A DNA stretch of 64,000 nt. Origin: Bradyrhizobium sp. 141. GTDB lineage: Bacteria; Pseudomonadota; Alphaproteobacteria; Rhizobiales; Xanthobacteraceae. The notes under the pieces were generated by a model. That model did no database searches. It was not told the DNA's origin and saw nothing but the letters and a program-made list of their open reading frames with translations. Positions 1-8,514 of the stretch are shown here, one piece after another (the first letter of the stretch is position 1; the number at the start of each line of letters is the position of its first letter). The stretch covers positions 372,001-436,000 of the forward strand of contig NZ_JADPKR010000108.1 in the NCBI RefSeq assembly GCF_023074055.1. The letters run 5' to 3'. The translations under genes and the position numbers were made by a program.

Positions 1-17
1 GACGGAGACCGCCGGGG

Positions 18-1208
18 TCACAGCACCTTGGTCGCCCCGGGGATCTGGCGCAAGGCGCGCGTTAGCGCCCAACTGAACGCGACCGTCAGCACGAAGCCGA
101 TCGTCGCCTTGACGATCGCTGGCAGGTCATAGTCGAACAGCCAGTATTGCAGCCAAAGCGCGATCGGGTAGTGCACCAAAAAGATACCGTAGGCGTCCGC
201 CTGCATCGGATCGAGTAGCTTGGCCGAGCCTGATTGTCTGAACCTCTGGAAAAAGGCCAGGATCAGAAGCATGATGGCCACGCTGAAGACAGCGAAGCAG
301 ATGGCATAAAGCCCCTCATACCAGTTCGGCAGGGGCGACGGATTTCCCAGTATTTCGCGCTTGATGAAGATCAGCACCCAGAGCAGGCAATATGGAACGA
401 TCGCCAAGACCATCCAGTCCCAGCTGACCCTCGCCATCCGGCCGTCTGCCGCGAGCAGGCCGCGATCCATATTCGCGACGCCAATGCCGGCACCGAAAAA
501 GAAGTAGCTCGCATAGAGCATCACACGCCCGTGCTGCACCGAGAACGGCCCGAATTCGAACCAGTTGCTTGGTCCATAATACATCAGCCCGGGAACATAG
601 AACGCTGCGGTGACGGCGAGCATGACCGCGAAGAACAACTCGGGCCGACGGCGACCCTGCAGCGAGAGGCGGTTGATCGGATCGAGCAGGTTGGGTGACA
701 GCCGATGTAGTATGCAGGCCACCACGTCGAAGCCGAGCAGGACCCAAAGAAACCAGATCGGCCCGCTCGGCCACGGGCCCTTCGTGACCATATTCCACCA
801 ATATTCCGAAAAGCCGATCTCGGGATGGTGCCGGAGCGAGATGGCGTAATAGGCGAGCGGAATGATCGTGAATGCGCAGATCACGAACGGCAGGCCAAGC
901 CGAAGCAGGCGATCTGCCAGATAGCTCAGCGCGCCCTTGCGGGCGATGCCCGACCACGCAAACAAGCCCGACAGGAAGAAGAACATCGCCATGAAGAAGC
1001 TGTCGGTGGCCAGCACGATCATGTCGAAGCCGAAGAAGAATTTCGGGTCGGTATGGCCGAAGTAGGTATAGGGGATGACGGCATGATGCAGCAGCACCAC
1101 CAGCGTCAGGAAGGTGCGGGCGCGATCGAGCGACAGATTGCGCGCCTTGCTCTTCGGCGCGACGTGCGCTTCCGCGCCGATCGTCGCTGAATGTGACATC
1201 GTGGTCAT
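18..1208 (-). CDS. Acyltransferase 3 family membrane protein
   Basis: A 396-residue multi-pass membrane protein of the acyltransferase-3 type, which moves acyl groups onto surface or periplasmic glycans. After a short polar N-terminus, residues 25-45 carry the family start pattern LDRARTFLTLVVLLHHAVIP, with the conserved His pair of the active site. About ten hydrophobic helices follow (SFFMAMFFFLSGLFAW, WFLWVLLGFDVVACIL and others). The length is normal for the family. The start is the ATG at 1208, with AGGAG about 11 nt upstream; an ATG three codons later is possible. The acceptor substrate cannot be read from sequence, and no glycan genes lie next to it. Confidence 0.85.
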   Translation of the reverse strand: MTTMSHSATIGAEAHVAPKSKARNLSLDRARTFLTLVVLLHHAVIPYTYFGHTDPKFFFGFDMIVLATDSFFMAMFFFLSGLFAWSGIARKGALSYLADRLLRLGLPFVICAFTIIPLAYYAISLRHHPEIGFSEYWWNMVTKGPWPSGPIWFLWVLLGFDVVACILHRLSPNLLDPINRLSLQGRRRPELFFAVMLAVTAAFYVPGLMYYGPSNWFEFGPFSVQHGRVMLYASYFFFGAGIGVANMDRGLLAADGRMARVSWDWMVLAIVPYCLLWVLIFIKREILGNPSPLPNWYEGLYAICFAVFSVAIMLLILAFFQRFRQSGSAKLLDPMQADAYGIFLVHYPIALWLQYWLFDYDLPAIVKATIGFVLTVAFSWALTRALRQIPGATKVL

Positions 1209-1388
1209 GGCTGCCCCGCGCTCCTGATCCCCGGCGGACTGTGCCGTCGGGAACCGGATTCAGCAAGCCTCGTTTGAGCAGGTCTTCGGGCCCGACAGGA
1301 TTAGGAACCAGTTCCGAGCAGCAAGGTTAGCGTTCGCCAAAAGGGCGTGAGGCCGCGGGCAAGCGGCGGCACCAATTCGGAGCTGGCT

Positions 1389-1562
1389 ATGACGATCCTG
1401 AAATGGGCGCTGATTTTCCTGCTGATCTCGATCGTGGCCGGCGTGCTCGGCTTCACCGGCATCTCGGCCGCCTCCGCCGATGTCGCCCGTTTCCTGTTTT
1501 ACGTCTTCGTCGTGATCTTCCTGGTGCTGCTGATTCTGGGGCTCACGATCTTCAGGGCGTAG
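1389..1562 (+). CDS. DUF1328-family small membrane protein
   Basis: A 57-residue protein made of two hydrophobic helices (ILKWALIFLLISIVAGVLGF and a C-terminal helix ending LVLLILGLTIFRA). Length and the GFTGISAASADVAR linker match the DUF1328/YtjA family of small inner-membrane proteins of unknown role. I chose ATG 1389 because the family begins with M-x-I-L-x-W; an in-frame ATG at 1347 would add 14 polar residues. It stands alone between genes of opposite strand. Confidence 0.8.
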   Translation: MTILKWALIFLLISIVAGVLGFTGISAASADVARFLFYVFVVIFLVLLILGLTIFRA

Positions 1563-1586
1563 CCTGGCTGTGCCAGCACTCTCAGT

Positions 1587-1717
1587 CGTCATGCCCGGGC
1601 TGTCCCGCCTGCGCGGCCGAAGCCGCTTCGGCGAGGCGAAGGCCCAGGCATCTACGTTCTTCTGTAGCCGCGATTGGCCAAGAACGTAGATGGCCAGGAC
1701 GAGGCCCGGCCATGACG
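1587..1717. repeat. Palindromic intergenic repeat, CGTCATGCCCGGGC type
   Basis: A 131-bp imperfect inverted repeat fills the gap between the DUF1328 and DUF427 genes. The outer arms are CGTCATGCCCGGGC and a matching GCCCGGCCATGACG; an inner pair is CATCTACGTTCTT and AAGAACGTAGATG. The element could fold into one long hairpin. The architecture resembles non-coding dispersed elements rather than a terminator, because no T-tract follows. Confidence 0.7.
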
Positions 1718-1725
1718 GCGGTGGC

Positions 1726-2085
1726 CTACCCCACTTCCTCGATCTTCACCTTGTCCGGGTAGAATGCGAGATGGCCGGAAATCTCCGTCATCGCGGGGAA
1801 GGGTGTCTCATAGGTCCAAATCGCGTTGTCCAGCGTCTTGCCGTCAGCCTTGACGCTGTAATAGCTCGCGTCCCCCTTGTAAGGGCAATGGGTGACGCGG
1901 TCGGTGCGCTCGAGCAGGGCCATCTTGGTGTCCTCCCGCGGCACATATTGCACTGCCGGATATTTGGCCTCCTTCAAGGTCAGCGCCTTGTTGGTCTCGG
2001 CGATCACGATGTCGCCCGCCGTGACGCGGACGCGCCTCGGGTTCTGGGTGATGGTGATGGGATGGTCGGGCCCTGGAAGCTTCAT
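1726..2085 (-). CDS. DUF427 domain protein
   Basis: A 119-residue soluble protein covering one complete DUF427 domain. Diagnostic stretches are RVRVTAGDIVIAET near residues 18-31, the TDRVTHCPYKGDASYYSV block near 61-78 and the C-terminal ISGHLAFYPDKVKIEE. The biochemical role of the family is unknown. It reads away from bolA, leaving 177 bp of shared upstream DNA. Confidence 0.85.
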   Translation of the reverse strand: MKLPGPDHPITITQNPRRVRVTAGDIVIAETNKALTLKEAKYPAVQYVPREDTKMALLERTDRVTHCPYKGDASYYSVKADGKTLDNAIWTYETPFPAMTEISGHLAFYPDKVKIEEVG

Positions 2086-2262
2086 GATTTCACGCCTTTT
2101 CGATCAATCTGCCGCGCGCGGCACTTTGTCGTGCCTTTATCCTGATGAGATCATGGATATAGTGCCGGAAAGCGTGACGCAGAAGGCCGTTCACGCTAAG
2201 TTTGAGCCTGCCGGCGAGGGGACCTCCGGCAGCGATTCGAGACCAGAAGGAGCCAGACCCGA

Positions 2263-2499
2263 ATGCCCATGGACGCCCACGATATCGAGGCGATGATCAA
2301 GGCAGCGATCCCCGATGCCGAGGTGACCATCCGTGACCTCGCCGGCGACGGCGACCACTATGCCGCGACCGTGATCTCGGAATCCTTCCGCGGCAAGTCC
2401 CGCGTCCAGCAGCACCAGATCGTCTATCAGTCCCTGCGCGGCCAGATGGGCGGCGTGCTGCATGCGCTGGCGCTGCAAACCGGCGTGCCGGGCGCTTGA
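2263..2499 (+). CDS. bolA: BolA family protein
   Basis: A 78-residue BolA-fold protein. BolA proteins partner monothiol CGFS glutaredoxins and bind [2Fe-2S] clusters in iron sensing and cluster trafficking. The family signature is seen in GDGDHYAATVISESFRGKS (residues about 28-46) followed by VQQHQIVYQSL. The Cys/His position typical of BolA has H at 32. It starts at ATG 2263 behind AAGGAG. A CGFS glutaredoxin lies 3.8 kb downstream on the same strand, separated by ltrA and the opposite-strand egt genes. Confidence 0.88.
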   Translation: MPMDAHDIEAMIKAAIPDAEVTIRDLAGDGDHYAATVISESFRGKSRVQQHQIVYQSLRGQMGGVLHALALQTGVPGA

Positions 2500-2524
2500 T
2501 CTGATCGCGCGACGGGGGACGACG

Positions 2525-3718
2525 ATGGCTGCGGACAATCCTCGCGGCGCGATGTTTCGCGTCATCGTGCCAAACCAGCACAGCCGCGTCACCAATGTCG
2601 AGCTGTTCTTCGACCTCGTCTTCGTCTTCGCCGTCACGCAGGTGTCGCACACGCTGCTGCACCATTTCACGCCCCTCGGCGCTGTGCATGTCACCGTGCT
2701 GTTCCTCGCGGTGTGGTGGGTGTGGGTCTACACCGCCTGGGTCACCAACTGGCTCAATCCCGAGCTGACGCCGGTCCGCGTCATGCTCTTCCTGATGATG
2801 CTGGGCGGCCTCGTGCTGTCGACGACGATCCCGACCGCGTTCGAGGGGCGGGGCCTGTGGTTTGCGATCGCCTACGCGACGATGCAGCTCGGGCGCACCG
2901 CCTTCTGGCTGTTCGCAACGCCGCGGCATCGGACGGCGGTGCGCCACAACGCGATCCGCATCCTGACCTGGCTCGCGATCTCCGCTGTGCTGTGGGTCGC
3001 CGGCGGCCTGTCCGAGGGCGAGACGCGGCTATGGCTGTGGATTGCTGCCGTCGCCTGGGAGTACATCTCGCCGGCGGCACGCTTCTGGGTCCCCAAGCTC
3101 GGCTTCTCGTCGGTCGAGGCATGGGCCGTCGAGGGCGGCCATATGGCCGAGCGCTGCTCCCTCTTCGTCATCATCGCGCTCGGCGAAGCCGTCGTGGTCA
3201 ACGGCGCGACCTTTGCCGAGCTGGAGTGGACCGCGGACAACATCATGGCCTTCGTCTCCGCACTGGTCGGCGCCATCGCGATGTGGTGGGTCTATTTCCA
3301 CAAAGGCGCGGAGGCCGGCTCCGAGCGGATCTCGAAGTCCGCCGAATCCGGTCGCCTGGCGCGGCTCGCTTATACCTATCTGCACATGCCGATCATCGCC
3401 GGCATCATCCTGACCGCGGTGTCGGACGAACTGGTGCTGAAGCACCCAAGCGGCCATTCCGATATCAGGACGATCGTGAGCACGATCGGTGGACCGCTGG
3501 TGTTCCTGATCGGCACCATCCTGTTCAAGCACGCGATCCGCGGCTTCCTCCAGCTCTCGCACGGCATCGGCATCATCCTGCTGCTGATGCTGTGGTGGTT
3601 CGCCGCCGATCTCCCGCCGCTCTGGCTCTCGGTCGCGACGACCGCGATCCTGATCGTGGTGGCGGTGTGGGAGTCGGTGTCGCTGGGATCGGCAACCGAG
3701 GAGGCCGAGGAGCATTGA
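2525..3718 (+). CDS. Low temperature requirement protein A (LtrA) family membrane protein
   Basis: A 397-residue protein with about ten hydrophobic helices. The N-terminal VELFFDLVFVFAVTQVSHTL (about residues 22-41) and the later block HMAERCSLFVIIALGEAVVV (about 207-226) are hallmarks of the LtrA family, first named from a Listeria mutant defective at low temperature. The molecular function is unknown. The start is ATG 2525, 26 bp after bolA, preceded by GGGGGAC; the tight spacing suggests co-transcription with bolA. Confidence 0.85.
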   Translation: MAADNPRGAMFRVIVPNQHSRVTNVELFFDLVFVFAVTQVSHTLLHHFTPLGAVHVTVLFLAVWWVWVYTAWVTNWLNPELTPVRVMLFLMMLGGLVLSTTIPTAFEGRGLWFAIAYATMQLGRTAFWLFATPRHRTAVRHNAIRILTWLAISAVLWVAGGLSEGETRLWLWIAAVAWEYISPAARFWVPKLGFSSVEAWAVEGGHMAERCSLFVIIALGEAVVVNGATFAELEWTADNIMAFVSALVGAIAMWWVYFHKGAEAGSERISKSAESGRLARLAYTYLHMPIIAGIILTAVSDELVLKHPSGHSDIRTIVSTIGGPLVFLIGTILFKHAIRGFLQLSHGIGIILLLMLWWFAADLPPLWLSVATTAILIVVAVWESVSLGSATEEAEEH

Positions 3719-3743
3719 ACGGCGCGCGGCGGTGGCGCAGCGT

Positions 3744-4715
3744 CTACTCCGCCACCTCCAGCGCATGCACGGAGAACATCTTGGCCGAGTCCGTCCAGCT
3801 TTCACGCACCCGCCAGCCGGCGCCCTGCGCCAGCGTGGCGAAGCGTTCGAGGCTGTACTTGTAGCTGTTCTCGGTGTGGATGCTCTCGCCCGGACGGAAC
3901 GAGAAGCTGGTGCCGAGCAGGCGCACGGTCTGGCTCTTCCTGCTGATCAGATGCATCTCGATCCGATGCCGCTCGCGATTGTAGATCGCGCGGTGGGTGA
4001 AGGCGGACAGGTCGAAATTGCCGCCGAGCTCGCGGTTGATGCGCACGAGCACATTGAGGTTGAAGCGCGCGGTGACGCCGGCGGCGTCGTTATAGGCGTC
4101 ATGCAGCACGCGCTCTTCCTTTTCGAGATCGGCGCCGATGATCATCTGCGCGCCCCGGCCCAGGATGGCGCGCGCACTCTTCAGGAAGGCCTGCGCTTCA
4201 TGCGGCTCGAAATTGCCGATGGTCGAGCCGGGGAAGAAGCCGACCTTGGGCATGGATGCGACCTGCCTGGGCAGCTCGAACGGCGTCGTGAAGTCGGCTG
4301 CGACCGGATAGATGCCGAGCGTCGGGAAGTCACGCTTCAGGCCGCTCGCCTGCGCCTTCAGGAAGTCGCCGGAGATGTCCACGGGCACATAGGCGGCAAA
4401 CTTGCACTGGCCCAGCAGCAAGCGGACCTTCGTGGTCGCGCCGGCGCCAAACTCGACCAGAGCTGCGTGCGCCGGAATGATCTTCGCGATCTCGCTGCCG
4501 CGCTCCTTCAGGATCGATAGCTCGGTGCGCGTCGGATAATATTCCGGCAGCTTCGTGATCGCCTCGAACAGCTCGGACCCGGTCGCATCGTAGAAATATT
4601 TCGGCGAGAGCTTTTTCGGCTGCTGCGAGAGGTCATCGATGGCCTCGCGGGCGAAGGCGGTGGTCTGCTCGTCGGGAAGATGGGCTTCGGCCAAAGCGCT
4701 GGCGTGCACATTCAT
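3744..4715 (-). CDS. egtD: L-histidine N(alpha)-methyltransferase EgtD
   Basis: A 323-residue SAM-dependent enzyme that trimethylates histidine to hercynine, the first step of ergothioneine synthesis. The SAM-binding loop is LVEFGAGATTKVRLLL near residues 87-102. The substrate-binding YYPTRTE lies at 59-65 and FFPGSTIGNFEP in the middle, all family markers. Start ATG 4715 has AGGAGA 7 nt upstream; starting further upstream would add 51 residues unlike the family. It is the second gene of an egtB-egtD operon, 52 bp after egtB. Confidence 0.95.
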   Translation of the reverse strand: MNVHASALAEAHLPDEQTTAFAREAIDDLSQQPKKLSPKYFYDATGSELFEAITKLPEYYPTRTELSILKERGSEIAKIIPAHAALVEFGAGATTKVRLLLGQCKFAAYVPVDISGDFLKAQASGLKRDFPTLGIYPVAADFTTPFELPRQVASMPKVGFFPGSTIGNFEPHEAQAFLKSARAILGRGAQMIIGADLEKEERVLHDAYNDAAGVTARFNLNVLVRINRELGGNFDLSAFTHRAIYNRERHRIEMHLISRKSQTVRLLGTSFSFRPGESIHTENSYKYSLERFATLAQGAGWRVRESWTDSAKMFSVHALEVAE

Positions 4716-4767
4716 GATACTCTCCTGAACGCGCTGTCCGGCGCGCATTTGTCGTCGGAAAAGAATG

Positions 4768-6012
4768 TTACTGGTAGTCGGCGAGCCGCAGCCCCGTGAA
4801 TTGCCAGCGGTGATGCGGATAGAAGAAGTTCCGATAGGTGATACGGCTGTGGCCCTCAGGAGTTGCAAGCGAGGAGCCGCGCAGCACCAATTGGTTGACC
4901 ATGAACTTGCCGTTGTACTCGCCGAGCGCGCCTTCGATGGCGCGGTAGCCGGGGTAGGGCGCGTACGAGCTGCGGGTCCACTGCCAGACGATGCCGAAGG
5001 CGTCGTTGAGCTGGCCTGCGCGGGCCGCGACCTCCCATTCTATTTCGGTCGGCAGATGCTTTCCAGCCCAGCGCGCGAAGGCGTCGGCCTCGTAATAACT
5101 GACGTGGCAAACCGCTGCGTCGGGATCGACCGGCTTGAGGCTGGCGAGCGTCATCACTTGCCAAGCGCCATCAACTTCGCGCCAATGGCCTGGGGCCTGC
5201 CAGTCTTCCTTGTTGGCCGCGGCAAAGCCGTCCATCAGCCACAGCGTTGCGGTCCGGTAGCCGCCGTCGCGCATGAAGGCGAGCCACTCGCCGTTGGTGA
5301 CGAGATTGCGCGCGACGTTGACCGGGCCGACCAGGGCGCGGTGCGCCGGCTTCTCGTTGTCGAAATGAAAGCCCTCGTCGACGTGACCGACGGTGTGGAT
5401 GCCTTCGTTCAGCATCAGCCAATCCTCGCCTGAACGCGTCGCGGCGGGGAAACGCCAGTCCGGGTCGTAGGCTGGATAGACCGGGTTCTGCGCAAAGGCG
5501 TGCAGGATGTCGGTGAACATCAATTCCTGATGCTGCTGCTCATGGTTCAGCCCGACCTCGACCAGCGGCGCGATCTCGCGAAGCGTGTCCGCGCCGGCCT
5601 CGCGGAAGAATTTGACGACGGCCGCATCGACATATTTGCGATAGGTGCCGACCTGATCGGCGCTGGGTCGGGTGATATCGCCGCGATGATTGCGGGCATG
5701 ACGCGGGCCGGCGCTGACGTAATAGGAATTGAACAGGAACGCGAAGTCGGGGTGGAAGGACCGATAGCCCGCAGCGTGCTCGCCGAGCAGGAATTGCTCC
5801 CAGAACCAGGTGGTATGCGCCCGATGCCATTTTGTCGGGCTCGCATCGGGCATGGACTGGATCTGCTGGTCCTCCGGCGACAGCGGCGCGGCCCGGCGTT
5901 CGGTCTCATTGCGGACGGCAACAAACGCGTCTTCCAGCCTCTGGGCGAGGCCGCCCTGACCGGACGGTGACGAAAGCGGGGCGGTGGCCGTAGCGGAGGC
6001 TTGTTTCGTCAC
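4768..6012 (-). CDS. egtB: Ergothioneine biosynthesis sulfoxide synthase EgtB
   Basis: A 414-residue non-heme iron enzyme that couples hercynine to a thiol donor with O2 to form the C-S bond of ergothioneine. The N-terminal DinB-like domain has the iron ligands in KWHRAHTTWFWE (about 61-72) and NHEQQHQEL (His157, His161). The C-terminal half is the formylglycine-generating-enzyme-like domain, ending in the YRNFFYPHHRWQFTGLRLA signature. GTG 6012 is the best start because GGAG lies 6 nt upstream; an in-frame start at 6063 lacks a site. No egtC or egtE lies in the window, so the thiol donor cannot be decided from context. Confidence 0.95.
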   Translation of the reverse strand: MTKQASATATAPLSSPSGQGGLAQRLEDAFVAVRNETERRAAPLSPEDQQIQSMPDASPTKWHRAHTTWFWEQFLLGEHAAGYRSFHPDFAFLFNSYYVSAGPRHARNHRGDITRPSADQVGTYRKYVDAAVVKFFREAGADTLREIAPLVEVGLNHEQQHQELMFTDILHAFAQNPVYPAYDPDWRFPAATRSGEDWLMLNEGIHTVGHVDEGFHFDNEKPAHRALVGPVNVARNLVTNGEWLAFMRDGGYRTATLWLMDGFAAANKEDWQAPGHWREVDGAWQVMTLASLKPVDPDAAVCHVSYYEADAFARWAGKHLPTEIEWEVAARAGQLNDAFGIVWQWTRSSYAPYPGYRAIEGALGEYNGKFMVNQLVLRGSSLATPEGHSRITYRNFFYPHHRWQFTGLRLADYQ

Positions 6013-6298
6013 GTTTTTCTCCAGACAGGACAAGAGAACGTTGTTGGCGTTGCCCGGTTCCAAAAACGGGGTTCGTCCTAGATAGGGGCTCCGTTACGGT
6101 ATGAAAGTCCTCCCGGACGATGATATTCGCGTCATCATGCAATGCGGCCGGCGTCACCAAAGGCCGGCCGGCCAGGGGCTGTTCGCCGCCATTTTACTTT
6201 GGATGCACAACGGTTTGGGCTACATATATGAGCAGATATCGGGTTAGATCGGCTGAGCCGGCCCGAAGCGATCGTTGAGGCCCCAGAAGGACACGGAT

Positions 6299-6625
6299 AT
6301 GAGCATCGAGGAATTCATCGCCAACGAAGTGAAGTCGAACGACGTGGTTTTGTTCATGAAGGGCACGCCGCAATTTCCGCAGTGCGGTTTCTCCGGCCAG
6401 GTCGTCCAGATCCTCGACCATATCGGCGTCGGCTATAAGGGCCTCAACGTGCTCGAATCCGCCGAACTGCGCAACGGCATCAAGACCTTCTCCAACTGGC
6501 CGACCATCCCACAGCTCTATGTGAAGGGCGAGTTCGTCGGCGGGTGCGACATCATCCGCGAGATGTTCCAGGCTGGCGAATTGCAGCAGCTCCTCTCCGA
6601 GAAGGGCGTCGTCGTCGCGGCTTGA
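6299..6625 (+). CDS. grxD: Monothiol CGFS glutaredoxin (Grx4 type)
   Basis: A 108-residue glutaredoxin that binds and transfers [2Fe-2S] clusters, usually with BolA. The active-site motif is PQCGFSGQ with one catalytic Cys. The glutathione-binding TIPQLYVKGEFVGGCDI and the MKGTP loop are also present. ATG 6299 is chosen because AGAAGGA lies 8 nt upstream and the protein then begins MSIEEFI as in close homologues. The macro-domain gene starts 3 bp after its stop. Confidence 0.95.
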   Translation: MSIEEFIANEVKSNDVVLFMKGTPQFPQCGFSGQVVQILDHIGVGYKGLNVLESAELRNGIKTFSNWPTIPQLYVKGEFVGGCDIIREMFQAGELQQLLSEKGVVVAA

Positions 6626-6628
6626 TCC

Positions 6629-7180
6629 GTGACCCGGCTGACGCGCCGGATCGGCGGTGCCGAGCTTGAGGTCGTTGTCGCCGACATCACCACGCTGAGC
6701 GTTGACGCCATTGTCAACGCGGCCAACACGTCGCTCCTTGGTGGGGGCGGCGTGGATGGTGCGATCCATCGGGCGGCCGGGCCCGATCTGGTCGCCGAAT
6801 GCCGCATGCTTCACGGCTGCAAGACCGGCGATGCCAAGATCACCAAAGGCTACCGGCTCAAGGCCGCCCATGTGATCCACACCGTCGGGCCGGTCTGGAA
6901 TGGCGGTACGCTCGGAGAGGACGATCTGCTCGCCTCCTGTTATCGCCGGTCGATGGAGCTGTGCGGGAAGCACAAGCTAACCTCGGTGGCATTCCCCGCG
7001 ATTTCGACCGGCATTTTCCGCTTCCCCGCCGACCGGGCCGCCGATATTGCCGTTCGCACGACGGTCGAAGGGCTCTCTGCCGCGCCATCCGTGGCCCGCG
7101 TCGTGTTCTGCTGCTTCTCCGAGCCAAGCGCCAGCCTCCATGCGGAGGCGCTTGTGCGGTACGGCAGCCCTTGTGCCTGA
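6629..7180 (+). CDS. Macro domain protein (ADP-ribose hydrolase type)
   Basis: A 183-residue single macro domain. Such proteins bind ADP-ribose and often deacetylate O-acetyl-ADP-ribose or remove ADP-ribose from proteins. Motifs seen are VDAIVNAANTSLLGGGGVDG (about 25-44), with the catalytic-loop Asn and Asp, and AFPAISTGIFRFP, which binds the diphosphate. It starts with GTG 6629 immediately after grxD, so the two are probably co-transcribed. A link between ADP-ribose metabolism and the glutaredoxin is only a contextual guess. Confidence 0.9.
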   Translation: MTRLTRRIGGAELEVVVADITTLSVDAIVNAANTSLLGGGGVDGAIHRAAGPDLVAECRMLHGCKTGDAKITKGYRLKAAHVIHTVGPVWNGGTLGEDDLLASCYRRSMELCGKHKLTSVAFPAISTGIFRFPADRAADIAVRTTVEGLSAAPSVARVVFCCFSEPSASLHAEALVRYGSPCA

Positions 7181-7226
7181 TGACGCGGTCGGTACACTCC
7201 GCCGGACCATGTTCCGGGGAGGGGAT

Positions 7227-8513
7227 ATGATTTTACAGTCTGGACTGCGTGCGCTGCTCTGCGGCGCGCTGGTGTCGCTCGGCGTGATCTCGCTGGCGCG
7301 GGCGGAAGGCGCCTACGAGATTCCGGCCGGCGCGCATTTCAATCAGGACAAGCTCGCGCGGATCAGCGATTTCTTCAAGAACGAAGTCGCGACCGGCAAG
7401 ATCGCCGGCGCAACCGTGCTGATTCAACAGCACGGCAAGCCGGTCTATCACGAAGCCTTCGGCGTGCAGGACGTCGTCAGCAAGGCGCCGATCACGGACA
7501 AGACGATCTTCCGCCTGTTCTCGATGAGCAAGGCGATCACCTCGGTGGTCGCGGTGCGGATGATCGAAGACGGCAAGATCAAGTTGGATGATCCCGTCTC
7601 GAAATACATTCCGTCGTTCGCCAATGTGAAGGTCGGCGTCGAGAAGAAGGCCGAGGACGGCACCAAATCGCTCGAACTGGTGCCGCCCAGCCGGCCGATG
7701 ACCGTGCACGATTTGATGACGCACACCTCGGGCATCACCTATGGCTTCTATGGCGACAGCCTGGTCCGCAAAGCCTATCGCGAGGCCAACATCTATGGCG
7801 GCGATTTCGATCTCGCCGAGTTCGCAGAACGGATCGCAAAACTGCCGCTGCACAACCAGCCGGGCGCGCTCTGGCAATACGGCCATTCCACCGACGTCCT
7901 CGCGCGTGTGATGGAGGTCGCGTCCGGCAAGCCGCTGATCGACATCATGCGGGACAGGCTGCTCGATCCGCTCGGCATGGTCGACACCGGCTTCTTCGTC
8001 ACGGCCCCCGAGAAACAGAAGCTGCTGGCGCAGCCAGTGCCGAACGACAGCGATTTCCGGGTCGGCCGGATCAACGATCCGACGGTGGTCAAGAAGATCC
8101 AGTTCGCCAGCGGCGGCATGGTGACGACCATGGCCGACTACGAGCGCTTCGCGCAGATGCTGCTCAACGGCGGCAGCCTCGACGGCAAGACCATTCTCAA
8201 GCCCGAGACGTTCAAGCTGATGGTGACCGATCAGGTCGGCCCGGGCTCGGGCGTCGATCGCGATTATTTCTACTTTCCGGGCGACGGTTTTGGCTTCGGC
8301 CTCGGGCTCGCGGTCCGCACCGATCCCGGCAATGCCAAGCCGCCGCCGCCCGGCGATCTCGGCGAGTTGAAATGGGACGGCGCCTCCGGCTGCTATTTCG
8401 TGATCGACCCGAAGCAGGACATGTTCTTCGTGCTGCTGGAGCAGACCCCGACCGAGCGCCAGCGCGTGCAGCGGACCTTGAAGCAGTTGGTCTATGAAGC
8501 CATGGAGAAATGA
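7227..8513 (+). CDS. Exported serine hydrolase, class C beta-lactamase family (copy 1)
   Basis: A 428-residue protein with an N-terminal signal peptide (cleavage probably after ARA near 26). It has the beta-lactamase/EstB fold: nucleophile motif FSMSKAITS (S-x-x-K), a Tyr motif WQYGHSTDVL, and HTSGITYG. Members are carboxylesterases, D-aminopeptidases or unassigned hydrolases rather than true beta-lactamases. Start ATG 7227 follows GGGGAGGGG, an excellent ribosome site. The next gene is a paralogue that begins one base after the stop. Confidence 0.88.
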   Translation: MILQSGLRALLCGALVSLGVISLARAEGAYEIPAGAHFNQDKLARISDFFKNEVATGKIAGATVLIQQHGKPVYHEAFGVQDVVSKAPITDKTIFRLFSMSKAITSVVAVRMIEDGKIKLDDPVSKYIPSFANVKVGVEKKAEDGTKSLELVPPSRPMTVHDLMTHTSGITYGFYGDSLVRKAYREANIYGGDFDLAEFAERIAKLPLHNQPGALWQYGHSTDVLARVMEVASGKPLIDIMRDRLLDPLGMVDTGFFVTAPEKQKLLAQPVPNDSDFRVGRINDPTVVKKIQFASGGMVTTMADYERFAQMLLNGGSLDGKTILKPETFKLMVTDQVGPGSGVDRDYFYFPGDGFGFGLGLAVRTDPGNAKPPPPGDLGELKWDGASGCYFVIDPKQDMFFVLLEQTPTERQRVQRTLKQLVYEAMEK

Positions 8514-8514
8514 T

